A DNA stretch of 64,000 nucleotides from assembly GCF_001761485.1 (NCBI RefSeq), contig NC_090772.1:2230501-2294500 (forward strand). The letters run 5' to 3'. This DNA is from Yarrowia lipolytica (lineage: Eukaryota; Ascomycota; Dipodascomycetes; Dipodascales). Below, in pieces: positions 1 through 11,998 of this stretch. The notes under the pieces were generated by a model that searched no databases, had not been told where the DNA came from, and was given only the letters and a program-made list of their open reading frames with translations. The first letter of the stretch is position 1. The number at the start of each line of letters is the position of its first letter. The position numbers and the translations under genes are program-made.

Positions 1-853
1 TGATTGTACAGCACAATAGTTGGTGGAGGGGGACTATTGGGTTCGGGAATATGTGCCAAAAAAAAACGGGTCGGTTTGTGCAGGTCGGAGGTTGTCACTG
101 GAGCCAGGGAGACTCTTTGTTTTGTGTTTTTTTTGTGTCAGTATTTTTCCGTGGACCCTGCTTTTTCGGCGCTCGGTCTCTTTGCAATCGCCGGAACTAA
201 GTGATACCAACATGAAACGGCACAAGAAGCAGGGTAATTGAGAAGGAAAAAAAGCGAGTCCGGAAAATGTGAGGAAAAAACGAGGGAAAACGAGGGAACA
301 AAAACGACAGGCAGCAAAAGAGTACAGCAAAAGAGTACAGCAAAAGAGTACAGCAACAAAGAGTACAAGTGTAGAAGTTCAATCACGTGACGGTAATCTA
401 GAGAGGGTTTACCACTGGCCCGACGAATATCATTTTGAAGAGGCGATTGAAGCGATTCTAACGGTGGTGAAAAAAACCGGAGTAAAAATCAACTGTCAGG
501 ACATGCACCGGGCTGACAGAAGAAACGTGATAACGGAAGAAACGCGATGACGGAAGAAACGCGATGACGGAAGAAAAACACCATTGACGGAAGAAAAGCA
601 CCGTTGATGGAACATCAACAGACTGACGGAACATCGACAGACTGGAACATTACCAGACAGAGATCTGTACTCAACAATATATACAAGCACACTACAACAC
701 CCCAACTCGTTCCACCTCCATTTCTTACCCTCATCATCCCTCTCACCACGTGTCTCCACTCAACTCAACCCAACTTCACCAACTCCGTAGTCAATCCCCT
801 ATCACCATCTCTCTCATACATACGACGGCAGTGGTACAACTTTACCAGTGGAA
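1..853. other. Gene-free left edge with short tandem repeats and a possible promoter
   Basis: No convincing gene is seen. Two small tandem repeats occur: a 14-base unit containing AAAAGAGTACAGC at about 314-362, and a 17-base unit containing GGAAGAAACGCGATGAC at about 519-600. A TATA-like stretch (AATATATAC) lies near 677, followed by a C/T-rich leader-like stretch at 700-840 of the kind seen in yeast 5' untranslated regions. This could be the promoter and leader of the gene at 1711-2709 if that gene has an upstream first exon. The longest open frame here (604-1233) has no recognisable domain and looks like chance. Confidence 0.4.
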
Positions 854-1667
854 ATGGCCGTGTGAGTCGTCTAATTCTTCCCAATGGAGTAAGATGGACC
901 TACACTGAAAGACTGAAAGAGGTTTGCTTTTTCTTGCCTTGCGTTTCCCTGTTTGTCGAACTTAGATACGGCAAGTCGGGGAGAGGGCTTTGGGAGCCGA
1001 TTGCCACCGATTGGATCCGACTGGCTCTTGCGCAGAGTCTGTGGCGACTCTATTGTTACATTGGTGGCTTGTGGGGCTTGTGGAATCTTCAAAATCGATC
1101 TCAAAACATGTTCTCGACTCGTGTTGCTGCTCTCCTACTCGGGGTCTATGTGTCATGGACCACCGCCACTCGGGATGGTGGGCTGGATTGCAACAAGTGT
1201 GAACTCGTTCCATGCAGATTAGACGACAAATAGGGTTGGGTAATGATTTGTTCTATTTCATTTCTCCATTTTTGTGTTTTTATTTTGTGTTTTTTGCGAA
1301 AGCCGATTTCGCTCGCTTTTCCGCTTTCATTTTTCGATTTTCCCACTTTTCACTTTTTTGCAATTTTTCAACTTTTCTCTTAGCCTTTAAAAACCCTGAT
1401 TTTTACGCTCAAAGTTTGACAAACCCAATTATCTTTAAGCATTCGTCAAATAGACTTTGACAAACTAGGTTTTGGATGCAGCGATTCTGCAGAACCGGGC
1501 CGTGTACCCTGAGTAGTAATTCTCCACCAGAGAACAAGATTGCAAGCAAAATAAAATTTGAAGTAAACCAGTGCATTCTCCACACCTTGACAAACATAAT
1601 GATATACTTTATTTCTCCACAGCGGTATTTCTGACGCCCCCACCCCCCCCCCACTGCTCCCACACTT

Positions 1668-1681
1668 TCCATATATATATA
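1668..1681 (+). promoter_or_regulatory. TATA-like (AT)n tract before the 1711 gene
   Basis: An alternating AT run lies about 30 bases before the ATG at 1711, directly after a C-rich stretch. It could be the TATA box. The very short distance to the ATG would leave almost no leader, so it may equally be internal to a longer transcript. Confidence 0.35.
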
Positions 1682-1710
1682 TCTCCAACCACATCCTCCT
1701 GTTGACCACA

Positions 1711-2709
1711 ATGGACTACCACAATCCCCACTCTGACCTTTTCCAAATGGCGACCGAGCCCTGGTGCGACGACTACGTGGCCCAATACGGCAACTCCATC
1801 CAGTACCCGGTCACCAACTCGTTTGCCTACAACCTGCCCTACGATGACCTGACCCAGCACCACAACCACAACCAGCACCAGCAGCAACTCGTTAGTCAGC
1901 CCCAGAGTCACGTGAACATGCTGTCGCACTTTGGCCAGCAGCCCCAGCAGCCCCAGCAGCAGCAACAGCAGCAGCATCACCACTCGCACGGCCATGTGAC
2001 ACCCCAGACCCACCACAACTACTCCATTGACCAGCCCTCGCCGTTGCAACAACATCATCAAAACTCTTCGTCTTCCACGTCGTCCGCGTCGTCGTCATCG
2101 TCTCACGTGACCAACAGTCATCATCACATGACCACCCCTCATTCTCAAAATCAGACCGTGGCGGCCATCCAGCCTCCGCCGTCTAACTATCAGCTGTATT
2201 CGTCGGTGCAAGTCCCGTATGAAGACGTCTATCTGGACACTTCCTCTTCGGCAGCGGCCTCGGATTATCTGCTGACTCAGCCCTACATGGAGGCGGTTAC
2301 GTCGGCCACAACGTCGCCCTCCGATTACGACACCCCTCACAATGCATCTTCTTCGGCGTCGTCTTCGGTTTCGGTGGCTTCCCGCAAGCAGCCCGAGTCT
2401 CGCATGTCGCAACCCGAGCTTTTTTCACGCATGGGTCTTTCTCACGACCCCGAGGAGGCTCGAAACCGCGAGAACAGGGTCCTATCTCTACTCAAGTCGC
2501 GTGGGTTCAAGCTCGGAGAACAGACTTGGATCAGAGACACTACGCCGGCAGTTCGACAGGAAATCGTCGACTTTATCCATGCCTCAACCGTCCAGGAATA
2601 CGGCTACTCCAAATATATGATTGAGGTGGTCATTCGACGGGCATGTTATCATTTGATGCAGGGTCGATTGAGACGAATTAGACGGGCTCGAAAGTCCAAG
2701 GGAAATTGA
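1711..2709 (+). CDS. Gln/His/Ser-rich protein with basic C-terminal domain, function unknown
   Basis: A 332-residue protein, not recognised. Residues 1-230 are low complexity and probably disordered: His/Gln runs at about 49-60 and 76-95 and Ser runs at 118-131 and 212-223. Residues about 246-332 look like a folded, mostly helical domain. It holds the segments RENRVLSLLKSRGFKLGEQ and YSKYMIEVVIRRACYHLMQG and ends in a very basic Arg/Lys tail. A long Q/H/S-rich arm joined to a basic domain is common in yeast transcription regulators, so a nuclear DNA- or RNA-binding role is possible, but that is inference. I chose the ATG at 1711 as the first ATG in the frame; a TATA-like (AT)n tract lies only 30-40 bases before it. 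The frame stays open upstream to about 1600, and a micro-exon at 854-861 could provide an earlier start (see findings). Confidence 0.8.
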   Translation: MDYHNPHSDLFQMATEPWCDDYVAQYGNSIQYPVTNSFAYNLPYDDLTQHHNHNQHQQQLVSQPQSHVNMLSHFGQQPQQPQQQQQQQHHHSHGHVTPQTHHNYSIDQPSPLQQHHQNSSSSTSSASSSSSHVTNSHHHMTTPHSQNQTVAAIQPPPSNYQLYSSVQVPYEDVYLDTSSSAAASDYLLTQPYMEAVTSATTSPSDYDTPHNASSSASSSVSVASRKQPESRMSQPELFSRMGLSHDPEEARNRENRVLSLLKSRGFKLGEQTWIRDTTPAVRQEIVDFIHASTVQEYGYSKYMIEVVIRRACYHLMQGRLRRIRRARKSKGN

Positions 2710-5090
2710 CGTGGAGGATAAAGGGGATGGCACAAGGACACGGATGAGGAGATGGATACATAAGTCTTAATTTATACTAACGATAATGTTTTGAGTACAG
2801 TACAGGTAGTTACAACAAAAAAATGAGGAAAAATACCAAAAATCACCATCTTGAGAAGCGTAGAGTATAGATACGTCTTTGAGAACTTGAGCAATGGAAC
2901 GACAGAGCCGTGATGATGATAATGGTACTATATTTGACCTCGGAATCGGTTTATTAGTATTGTAATCACGTCAAGAAATGGGTGTATACGTAACGAAAAC
3001 GTGATGGGTGCATAACTTTTGATATTAAGGATTTGAAGCGGTGAAATTTGCACAGGATGGTTTATCAACGCACCCTGAAATAATGACACGAAAAATTCCG
3101 ACTTTCCGACGTCTCGATTGCTTCTTTGATGTCGTACAAAATTCACTTACGCGACTAGGGTTTTTAGGTAGAATTGAGGAGGTCAGAATTGGTTTGGAGG
3201 TTGTGGAGAGTGTTTGAATCGGTCTCGAAAAGTGATTAAAATCCCCACCAATTTCTTCCAGTCATTCTATTGCTCTCATTGTGTTCTTGTTCGGGTTCTG
3301 AAAAATTTAGGCAAAATTAAAAAAAAATATAAAAAAAGCAAATAGGGATCCAACGCGGCCGGAAATACCCCCAGCTATCTAGAAAAGGTCTACGTGGCCT
3401 GAAACAAATGCCAAAAATCACATCATCAAGTCCCCGGCTTTGTCAAACCGTCGAATGCCTCCCTGTATTATACATATATGCGCGTCGATGCATCTAATAA
3501 GGCGTACAAGTGCGTTCTAGTGCGCCTGAAACGGGATGTGGGTCTTTGGCAAGTTGATGGAGAAGCTAACAACTGGCTAATTAAAGCTTGGAGCAATGTT
3601 TCAGACTTGTTTGTACGATTCACAACAAGTACAAACTGCTGGGGTGGGTTTCCTTGTTCATTTTTTTACCCATGGATTTGGGGGATCCAGACTGCTCCAT
3701 AGGTGGAAGATATACTGGTGTTTAGCCAGTCTAGACGGACTCAGGGGACTGCAAAAGATGATAATTACTTAGTTTTTGGTTCACAATACTACTTTCAGAG
3801 TGTCGTCAAACTGTGACTCAGTCGGAACCTCTCCTACATGTGTTTCATGACCATTAAACTGGCGCAAAAAGGGATATTAAATACACCACAAGAAGCTCAA
3901 TTCACAGCATGACTTTGAGATGTTCCAAAACCAGTTTGTACCGTGTCCAAAAGTGCATTCCAATCACTCCACCATTTACATCCCTGGACGAAGAGAGCTA
4001 AGGAAAACAAGGGTCTGATACACAAGTATGATTTGTTTTAGAGTCGTCAAGGTAAATTTAGGAATGGAGATTTATCAATACTGTAGATGCAACGATGCTA
4101 CACTTGTACTTTTGCTTGTAAGCGAATGTCTGGTTTTCCCTGGAGGAGTTGAGGATGATAGACGAGGGAAGAAGAGGTCAAAAGCTATCTGAATGATTGA
4201 AGTGTCTTTATAGAGCTCCATATCTGATTTCGGCTCCAAATCCAGCACCTCTAGTGTCTACTTCACCTTCAACAGACTCCTCTTGTCCTTGATTAGTCAG
4301 CACGAGATTACAAGGGAGGCGGAGCAAGAGGTTGGAATTGAGCAAAAGACGGCTTATATGAGTTGATTAATCATTTTATCGTTTTTGATTGGTGAAGGTG
4401 TTTCCAGTTCGGTGAAGATATTGGTTCTGATTCTGGTTCTGGAGTTGGTATTATCTGTGGAAGTCAGGGAGAGAAAAAAAAGTACCCGAAAACAAAAAAA
4501 GAGAGTCAATCTGTTGACTTTGGGCCTTAGATTATTGTTGAAATCAGCCTTACTCAATCAACCGTGGACTGTTGTCCAGTTCAAACAGTGACTCAAGTGC
4601 TCTGAAACATCTTATCGTGTGACTCAAGTGCTCTGGGGAGTTCCCTTTTGTTCAAATAGCACATGAACTACTTCATGTTGAGCATCTGGCGCTAATTATC
4701 TGTTGTATCACTTTTTGCGCCAGTCTTCAGGGTTCAATTCGTCGTTTCCGGCGCTGTATCGGGGAAACTCGTGGTTTTGGGAAGGGCACTTTTCTTTTAT
4801 GATTTTCTTCATTTGTTTAGCCAAGCATTGTGCATGTTGTGTGGGGAATAAACCCGCCGTTATTATCACTATACGAGGGTTAATAGGCAGGGTTGTAGAT
4901 TTTATCATCTACCCCGGTTCATTTATTTACTGTATTTATAGATCGGAAGAGCGGTTCAGCACGGACAAAATTTTGATATATCATGCATAATTTCGCAGGA
5001 CAAGCGAAAAAACAACCGACGGGATATGCGGAATTGCCACCAGAAAGGGAACGTTTCTTGATACACAAACACAAACAGAAATTCGGAAAC
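2710..5090. other. Gene-free spacer
   Basis: No gene, RNA gene or strong repeat is seen. Open frames are all under 110 codons with no recognisable domain. Two short direct repeats of a CTCAAGTGCTCTG-type word occur near 4590-4635. Confidence 0.5.
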
Positions 5091-5093
5091 AGA

Positions 5094-6120
5094 TATATAT
5101 ATATATACTCCAACACAGACTCTGACTGGTATTCGACTCTTTACGACACAGACGCGGAATCGGCGGAATTTGGCACAGAGGAGGAAACGGTGAGCGGCAC
5201 ATACAGATACAATGACACAGAGATGGGGACTCGAAACAGTGAGTACAGTGAGTGACACAGACACAATGGCAGAGTGACAGATGTAAACGCAGCAACAACA
5301 GGATCATGTATGGCGAAAACGTCTAACGACAACTATTGTGGTAACACACACCACCAGCCACGTAAGGTGGCACAGTTGTGGGTGAGGATGATCATGTCTC
5401 TAAATGCGGCTGGAATTGGAGCGAGAGAATCGTTTAGTTGGTTTTTGAGACCTGTCACTAGATGTATTACGGCAGAATGGTGGTACCAACCAGCCAATGT
5501 CTAACAGGGCAGAATTGACCAGTCAGTGTCAAGACTCGTGAGAAAGAGTCGATAATCTTTGTGACCTTCAGTATTCCCAGCAAACATTGTTCCCGATCTC
5601 AACAGCCAACAGCTCGCAGCAGATTTGTGCTCTCACCTGTTTGTTCTCAGCAGAAGCCACGTTTCCCGACCTCAACTTCTGAAAAACTGACCTGGAACTC
5701 CAGGAAGCAGTGGTATACCGTTATTTTACAGCTATTTGGGGTATCATTGTAGCCATTGGGCAGTCAATGTGTCTTCAAGTATCTTTTGGTTTTGGGTGAA
5801 CTCTCTCTGGTCTAGTTGTGGTTTATCTCTGGTCTACTCATGGACTATCTATAGACTCACCAGTTGGGCTCCTTCCCGCGAACAACCCACTTCATCGGGT
5901 AGCGTGCCTGCAAATCTAGTGCTCTTACCCGTCACATTTGTAAGACTGCCGGTGAGACACGGATATCTCGGTAACACGGGTCGGAGCAGCCACTTGCACG
6001 GATCGAGGCAGCCATATCTTCTGGATGGTCTCTGGTTCCCTTCTCTTTGCAGCACGTGTGTTCTTCAAGTCTCACCACCCTTCTTCACTGTGGTTCTCCA
6101 CCTTCCTTGCTAGTGCGGCG
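5094..6120 (+). other. Possible spliced transcript of unknown nature
   Basis: A TATA-like (TA)n run at 5094-5107 is followed by a GTGAGT donor at 5239 and a TCTAACAG acceptor ending at 5507, giving a candidate 269-base intron of Yarrowia type. A short frame starting near 5211 (MTQRWGLET) would read through the junction for only about 25 codons. There is no recognisable protein, so this may be a non-coding transcript, a relic or a chance match. The acceptor is a weaker match than those at 35974 and 38480. Confidence 0.2.
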
Positions 6121-6610
6121 GTAGGTTTAGTCTGGCTGCGCCTTCGTTCTCGTCCATTAGCGTATTTAATATTCAATGACAATGCTCGTATGTCATAGAA
6201 CAATAGCTGTTATTTCCCGGGTCTTGGGCGAGACGTGCATATGGCGTGATGGGGTGATTGATCGACATTTTGGCGATGTCTGCGGAGTCTTTCTCGGGGC
6301 TCACGTGTTTCTCTTGCGAACTGGTTAAGCGAGGAGCGGACTTCGGGCACTCTCCAATGGCCGAACACTACTGCAAGATACGCCGGCTTTTTCCATTAAC
6401 CCCGTCGTCAGGGATAAGTGGTCCAAGGCATTCGTGTTCTTTTTCGCTTCATTTTTTCGCTTCATTTTTTCGGTTTAAAATGGACTGCTAGATGGCTCTA
6501 AAATTCTGTGCTTCATTGGACTCGGAAACTACTTCCCTTTCGGGTGGCACTATGGGTGACGGGCATTGTTGAATGTTGTCGATGAGAGTATCGGTTTGGG
6601 GTTGGAGTTT

Positions 6611-6770
6611 CTTGCAACTACTTCAAAGTCGCTTGGAGACACTTGAGTTATTTGAAACTACTTCGGAGTTACTTGGAACTACTTCGGAGTCACTTGGAGA
6701 CACTGGGAGTTACTTGGAAGTACTTAGGAGTCACTTGGAACTACTTTGGAGTCACTCGGAGACACTTGGA
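6611..6770 (+). repeat. Imperfect minisatellite (ACTTGGA/ACTACTT units)
   Basis: About 160 bases are built from irregular repeats of two words, TCACTTGGA and ACTACTTCGGAG, in units of roughly 12 to 24 bases. The repeat keeps one forward frame open, but the resulting peptide is just a Leu/Glu/Thr repeat with no sign of a gene. Confidence 0.7.
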
Positions 6771-9700
6771 TGATAAGAAAACCGATATCAGTTGGATCTG
6801 AGACTGGGCTAAGGCCTCCTGCTTCTTCTTATCAGCACACTACCTTGGGTTCCGATTTAGACTTGTTTAAACCTCGAGAAGCCTAGTCGTTTTCAGAATG
6901 ACTATTTCTGGGTCTGTTTCCGCTTGGTACCTGTTGAGTCTCCACTTGGCCGCCCAACCAGCATGCATTACTAGTGCTACAATGGATCCAAGAGCCGGCA
7001 GAAGGTCGCTCTAACCCATTGTTTTGATATAGTGCACTTTCTGGACCTCGGCTATTTTGAAGAGGCAAATTCAGCCCGTGTATTCCTGATGACGCCATTT
7101 GAGCGACTCCGAAATGTGCCACGGCGACAGAATTTCAAACACAGGTTCTGAGGATGACTATCTGACGCCATCCATACCCTTTGACGAAGACTTATGCATG
7201 CTCATCGCAGTGATCCAGGGGATACGATTGCAGATGAGCAATATTTTTGAGAAATGAAACCCTGTTTTTTGTTGTATTGTTCGCCCCCGTTTTGTCTTTG
7301 GAGTATTTCTGGGTTTCGGAATCCTTCCAAAGAGTCTCTAGAAGGGCACCTAGAGAGCTATAAAATAGCAGCAGCGATCTAATGGTACAAACGGAAGTGG
7401 GAAAATTCACCCTCGGACAATTTTACCATAATGGTGAACAACTGAACTGCCGTATGTTCGATGTACTACTCGTGAATCTATTGATCTGAGTTGGGAGAGG
7501 TAAAAATTTAAAAAATTATAAAATTATAAAATAGTATAATATATATATATATAGTATTATGTAACTGTGCTTTCAATACAAGGAGCCGCTCCAGAGTGGA
7601 ATATCCTGAATATAAATTCGACAAAATGGTATCCCAAATGCCTCTATATCCCATATATCGCCCCTCATATTACATCGCTTCCTTTTCTTTCCCCTTTCCA
7701 GACTCCTCCGTTTTTTTCTATATTATATATTTTTTTATAAAATTATTCTCTCAGGATAACCTCGGAACTTAAATACTGGAGTTCCAATATGACGTCTAAC
7801 GACTACTGTGTTGTACTTGCAGCTAGCTACAATGTCTCCAGGAGTACCCATAATGGTAAGATATTCTAAGCTAGTGATACGCCACATTATAACAGACCAA
7901 AATCGATGGCTGCTTATGCTAAGACTCAGGCACATCCACGTGGCTTGTTTTCGTGCAGTATGCAGTATGTAGTGTAGGAAGTCCGAAGTGGATCTTTTTA
8001 CGAGCTTCGGGGAATGATTCAGAAAGTGTAGAGAGGTTGAATGTGATAATATATGTGGACTTCGCATGACGATTACTGGATATGAGCTGAGAAAAGTCTT
8101 GTAATGGTCTCTTCTAGCTTGACTTAATAGTTGATCAACTTGTTCTGCTCTAAAACTGCTCAATTTGAGTAATTATTGGTACTATTGCAATAAGAAAAGC
8201 TTCCCTGTTTTGATGGTAATATTTTAATGACGATATTCCAATCATTCCTAATTACATTGAGGATATTCTGTAATGTCGGTTGGATTTTGGATATTTAAGG
8301 TTTCGGAAACTGTGTATTTTTTATTCTTTTATTATTATTGGTATTAATTATTCTTCTTCTGACTCAGAAAGACACCGAAAAAGACAACATGTTGTGAGCG
8401 ACACTCAGACCTCCAAGTCGCACAAAAGTGGTCAATTGACCTTTTCCGTGCCTCAGCAAATTTCCTGACCGTCAGTAGAGATTGTGAGACCTGTGAGACA
8501 ACGGACTCAGTCAACTACAGGTAGTGGATCTGTGTGTGTGATCCTGTTAGTGTGTGAATCTGTCCTCATACTCGAACCTCCAGATCTGCATCTGCATCTG
8601 CATCTGCATCTTGACCTACTGTACTCTCCTCTCCCTGCACCACTTAGTGGTTACATTCAGTGCACTAACAATGGCGACATTAGTGTCACGTATCAATCCG
8701 GTGAAGTAACTGCCAGGTGGAGTTCTGACCCAGCTAAACTCTTCCGATGGCGGCGCTAGACCAGAGCAGAACTGGTAACCAGAAAGTGGTGGTAAGATGG
8801 GAGTCTCATCATTCTGAAGTTCGGTGAGTGTGTCATACCAGTACAGATATGGAGTTGCTGGTCTCATTGAGTGAACAAGTCGGACTGAATCTCTTTCCGC
8901 ACAACATTTTCACATCTGACTTGTGACCACACAGCTCGAGAGCATAATCCATCACCGCCCAGTTCCTAGACCGAAGCAAACATGTTGCGCGTCCCAGAGG
9001 CAGCTACAGTGCTCATACCTTGTACAGTCTTGTACAAGTTGGTCACATTACATACTGTGCTGTGTACAGTATGTACTGTGACTGTAGGAGATTGTGGGGG
9101 GAAGTGTCGGAGAACACTTACGTGGAAACAGTTGACGTGATTTGGAATCAGTCCACGTGAAATCAGATCACCTTCGCCATTAACGTAACTAAGCGTGGTG
9201 GTCTCCGTCTCGTGAACAGCCGCATGAAAACACACTAAAATGCCAGGGACTAACAACCGATTTAATGGCAGGAACACCAGGGGTCAAAATATGTGTCATC
9301 TACGTCGTCTGCGTCACATGATTTTGATTTTAGTCAGATGTATCATTCTGCAGCCTGGTTTAGTTCTACAGGGACACATTGTGGGATGCGTGTGTGGTAT
9401 GGGACAGGGACAAGTCTGAGTCAGCGGAAGAGAAGAGGCGAAATGAGTCAGCTAAGCACCAGGGGCTAATATGAACCAGTTAAGCTGCAACCAATCACTC
9501 CAATTTCCCCAATTGTTGCTCAACAACAGATATCTGGTCGCTTCTAATGGACTATTACTAACCCCGGTTTCTAACCAGCTCACTCTGATCTCCTCCGAGT
9601 CACTTCCGATCTCTAAGCACATTTCATACAACAATTGGTACTAGTCCTAAAAGAGTCAGGATAGACGAGACAAAGAAGGACAACAATGCAACAACAATGC

Positions 9701-11924
9701 GAGCGTTTTAAAAGGTGGGGTACAGTAGTCGATTTACACCCGTCTAGTTTAGTCTGGAGCTGTTGGTACTGGTAGGGCTGTCATGTGCTTCGAGTAGCTA
9801 CAAGTAGTACGAAGGTCGGCACTAAATAGTCTGAAGTATCTTTTAAGCCCGATGCACCGTTAAGTACATGTTATGAGTATACCAGGAGCAATTGGTGGTA
9901 GTCAGTATGTTGCTGTAGTGATTCCAGTTTTCTAGTCATTTCAAGGTATTTCATGTTTTTTTGTGGGGGTTGTGTTTTTTTTAAAGATTTTCTTTTTGAT
10001 TTATTTTCTTTTTGGTTTTTTTCTTTCAGATTTTTTCGTCAATTTCCCACAATATTCGAAAATTCAAAAAAGAGCTCAGTATAACCTGGTAAAAATGCCA
10101 AATCTACCCTCTACACTCTCAGAATCCACCAATGTACTCCAAAAATCTCAGAAACTACTCATTTCGATTCTGTCTGTCAAAAAAAGATACTCGTAGCAAC
10201 TCTGGCAGTCTCAACGTCAATGTTCATGTTAGACAAGCACATTCCAACTCAATTTCTCGTGGCGCCTCTGTGATCGTATGAGTATGGGGATGGGTAAAAG
10301 TGTGTACGGTACTTGGAGCCCACTTTGGTATTTTTGACCTGATTATGACGACATGTAACGTGGTTGATTCGGGAGGTTCCTCAAGTGTCTGATTGGTGAT
10401 CGGTGGCCGCGGTACAAAGAAGGGGACTCGAACGTCAAGGAAGAGGTGGTTGATTGATTGAATTGAACCCTTTCCCCCCTCAATTGCTTCGTAAAAATGA
10501 CGCCTTTCGCCTCCCGTATATAAAACACGTAAGTAACTTTCAGACTACTAGTAGAGAATACGACTATTCTATTAAAGTGGCAGATGGGGTCGATAATTGC
10601 TTTGAAAAAATCACCCGTCCATTATTTGGCACTCTGAGAAGGACTCGACTCCAAAAAAATATCCACCCTATTCCTGCTCTGTTATTTCAATCCTTCCCTA
10701 CAACGTGTTTCACAGTGATCCGCATATAGCCAGAATTGCTTTTAAAGTCTTCCTTCAAAGACCCACAAAAAGGCTCAGTGCGCCCTGGAGAACATGTGTA
10801 GAGGAAAAACTGATCCATTTGTCTCATGGTTGACTCTTCCACGTCTTTTTTTTGCTCATTTCTGACTCAAGTACCGATATGCTCTTTTTTTCTAATCTCA
10901 ACCACTACAAGTAGAACCCACCCCGCAAGGACCCAAAGTTCACGATCGCAGCGACCAGAGTAAACAGACTTGTTTTAACATGTCCGTGTTTGCATACGGG
11001 GGACTTGTCGTCCTTGTTAACACTACCATTTAGATTCTTTGGCTCGTTTTTATCTTGGGAGCGGGGGGTCTTTTGGAGCTTTTGTAAACGAGATCATCAC
11101 CATCTATTCTACATCTTAAAAGAGCTGAGATTAAACAGAAAAATGCAATGGATTCTCCACGCTTCACGAATTCCATGTCTCCACTCCATTTGTCGTTATT
11201 ACCTCTCCTTCCGCTTCTAACGTCTTCCCTCAAAACACAAGTCCGAAAAGAGCCGCAATCGCCCTCAAAAAGAAACACAAACAAACAAAAATAAAACACA
11301 AACATCACAAGTTCCATCCTCCGTGGCTCTCCATATTGACAAATCAACCGATCATAAAGGTTGGATTCAAATCCACCGCGTTTTTGGACCATTTTCAGGA
11401 CGCCCATGACGGTCGTGTGCTTACGTAAGTCAAACTGTGTTGTCCATCTTTATTCACGTGTTCAGGGCGGATGCGGCCGAAAAGAGTCCATTCCTATTGT
11501 GTGATGACTAAGCAATCGACCTCGCGTAAATACGGACAAAGGAAACCTTATTTTAAGCGCGGATTGTGAGACACAAGAGGCGACGAGTCTAATTTATTGT
11601 GATAGGGTTAGGGTTTTGAGTCTTCTGGAGTCGACAACAGGGGAAGAGACGCAAATAGGGGTTAGGGCAGGTTTCACAATCTGTGGTTCATTTTTAACAG
11701 AGATAAAGTCGATTATCGGCATCTGGCGAGTGGCTACGATGGCGTGAAGTTAATTCCAAAGTTTGATTGGGAATTGAAAAATGGGAAAAATGGGAAATGG
11801 GAAAATTGGGAAAAATGGATAAATCGGGAAAATTGGATGAACTGAATATTGAGACAGACTACTAAAACCTGTATGATTAAATCAAGGAGAAGGGAGGAAG
11901 TTATTGATTTTTTTTCTTAGTTTC
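6771..11924. other. Gene-free spacer
   Basis: No gene is supported. The longest open frame is 142 codons (7735-8163, minus, no ATG near its start), which is within chance expectation for this length of AT-rich DNA. A CATCTG hexamer repeat lies at 8582-8611. Two TTAGGG-type words occur at about 11605-11616 and 11657-11668. Confidence 0.5.
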
Positions 11925-11998
11925 TGTTTTGTTTTGTTTTGTTTTGCTTTGTTTTGTTTTGTTTTATTTTATTTTATTTTATTTTATTTATTTATTTT
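11925..11998 (+). repeat. TTTTG/TTTTA pentanucleotide microsatellite
   Basis: A run of TTTTG units switches abruptly into TTTTA units. The abrupt switch suggests a point mutation that was later copied by slippage. Confidence 0.85.

Noticed and set aside
604-1233. A 209-codon plus frame near the left edge
   Set aside because: Its composition is arbitrary, no domain is seen, and it overlaps the likely promoter and leader of the 1711 gene.
7735-8163. A 142-codon minus frame
   Set aside because: It has no ATG near its start and no recognisable domain. Its length is within chance expectation.
11600-11672. TTAGGG words as a telomere remnant
   Set aside because: There are only two or three isolated words and no array. 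The known Yarrowia telomere unit GGGTTAGTCA is not present.
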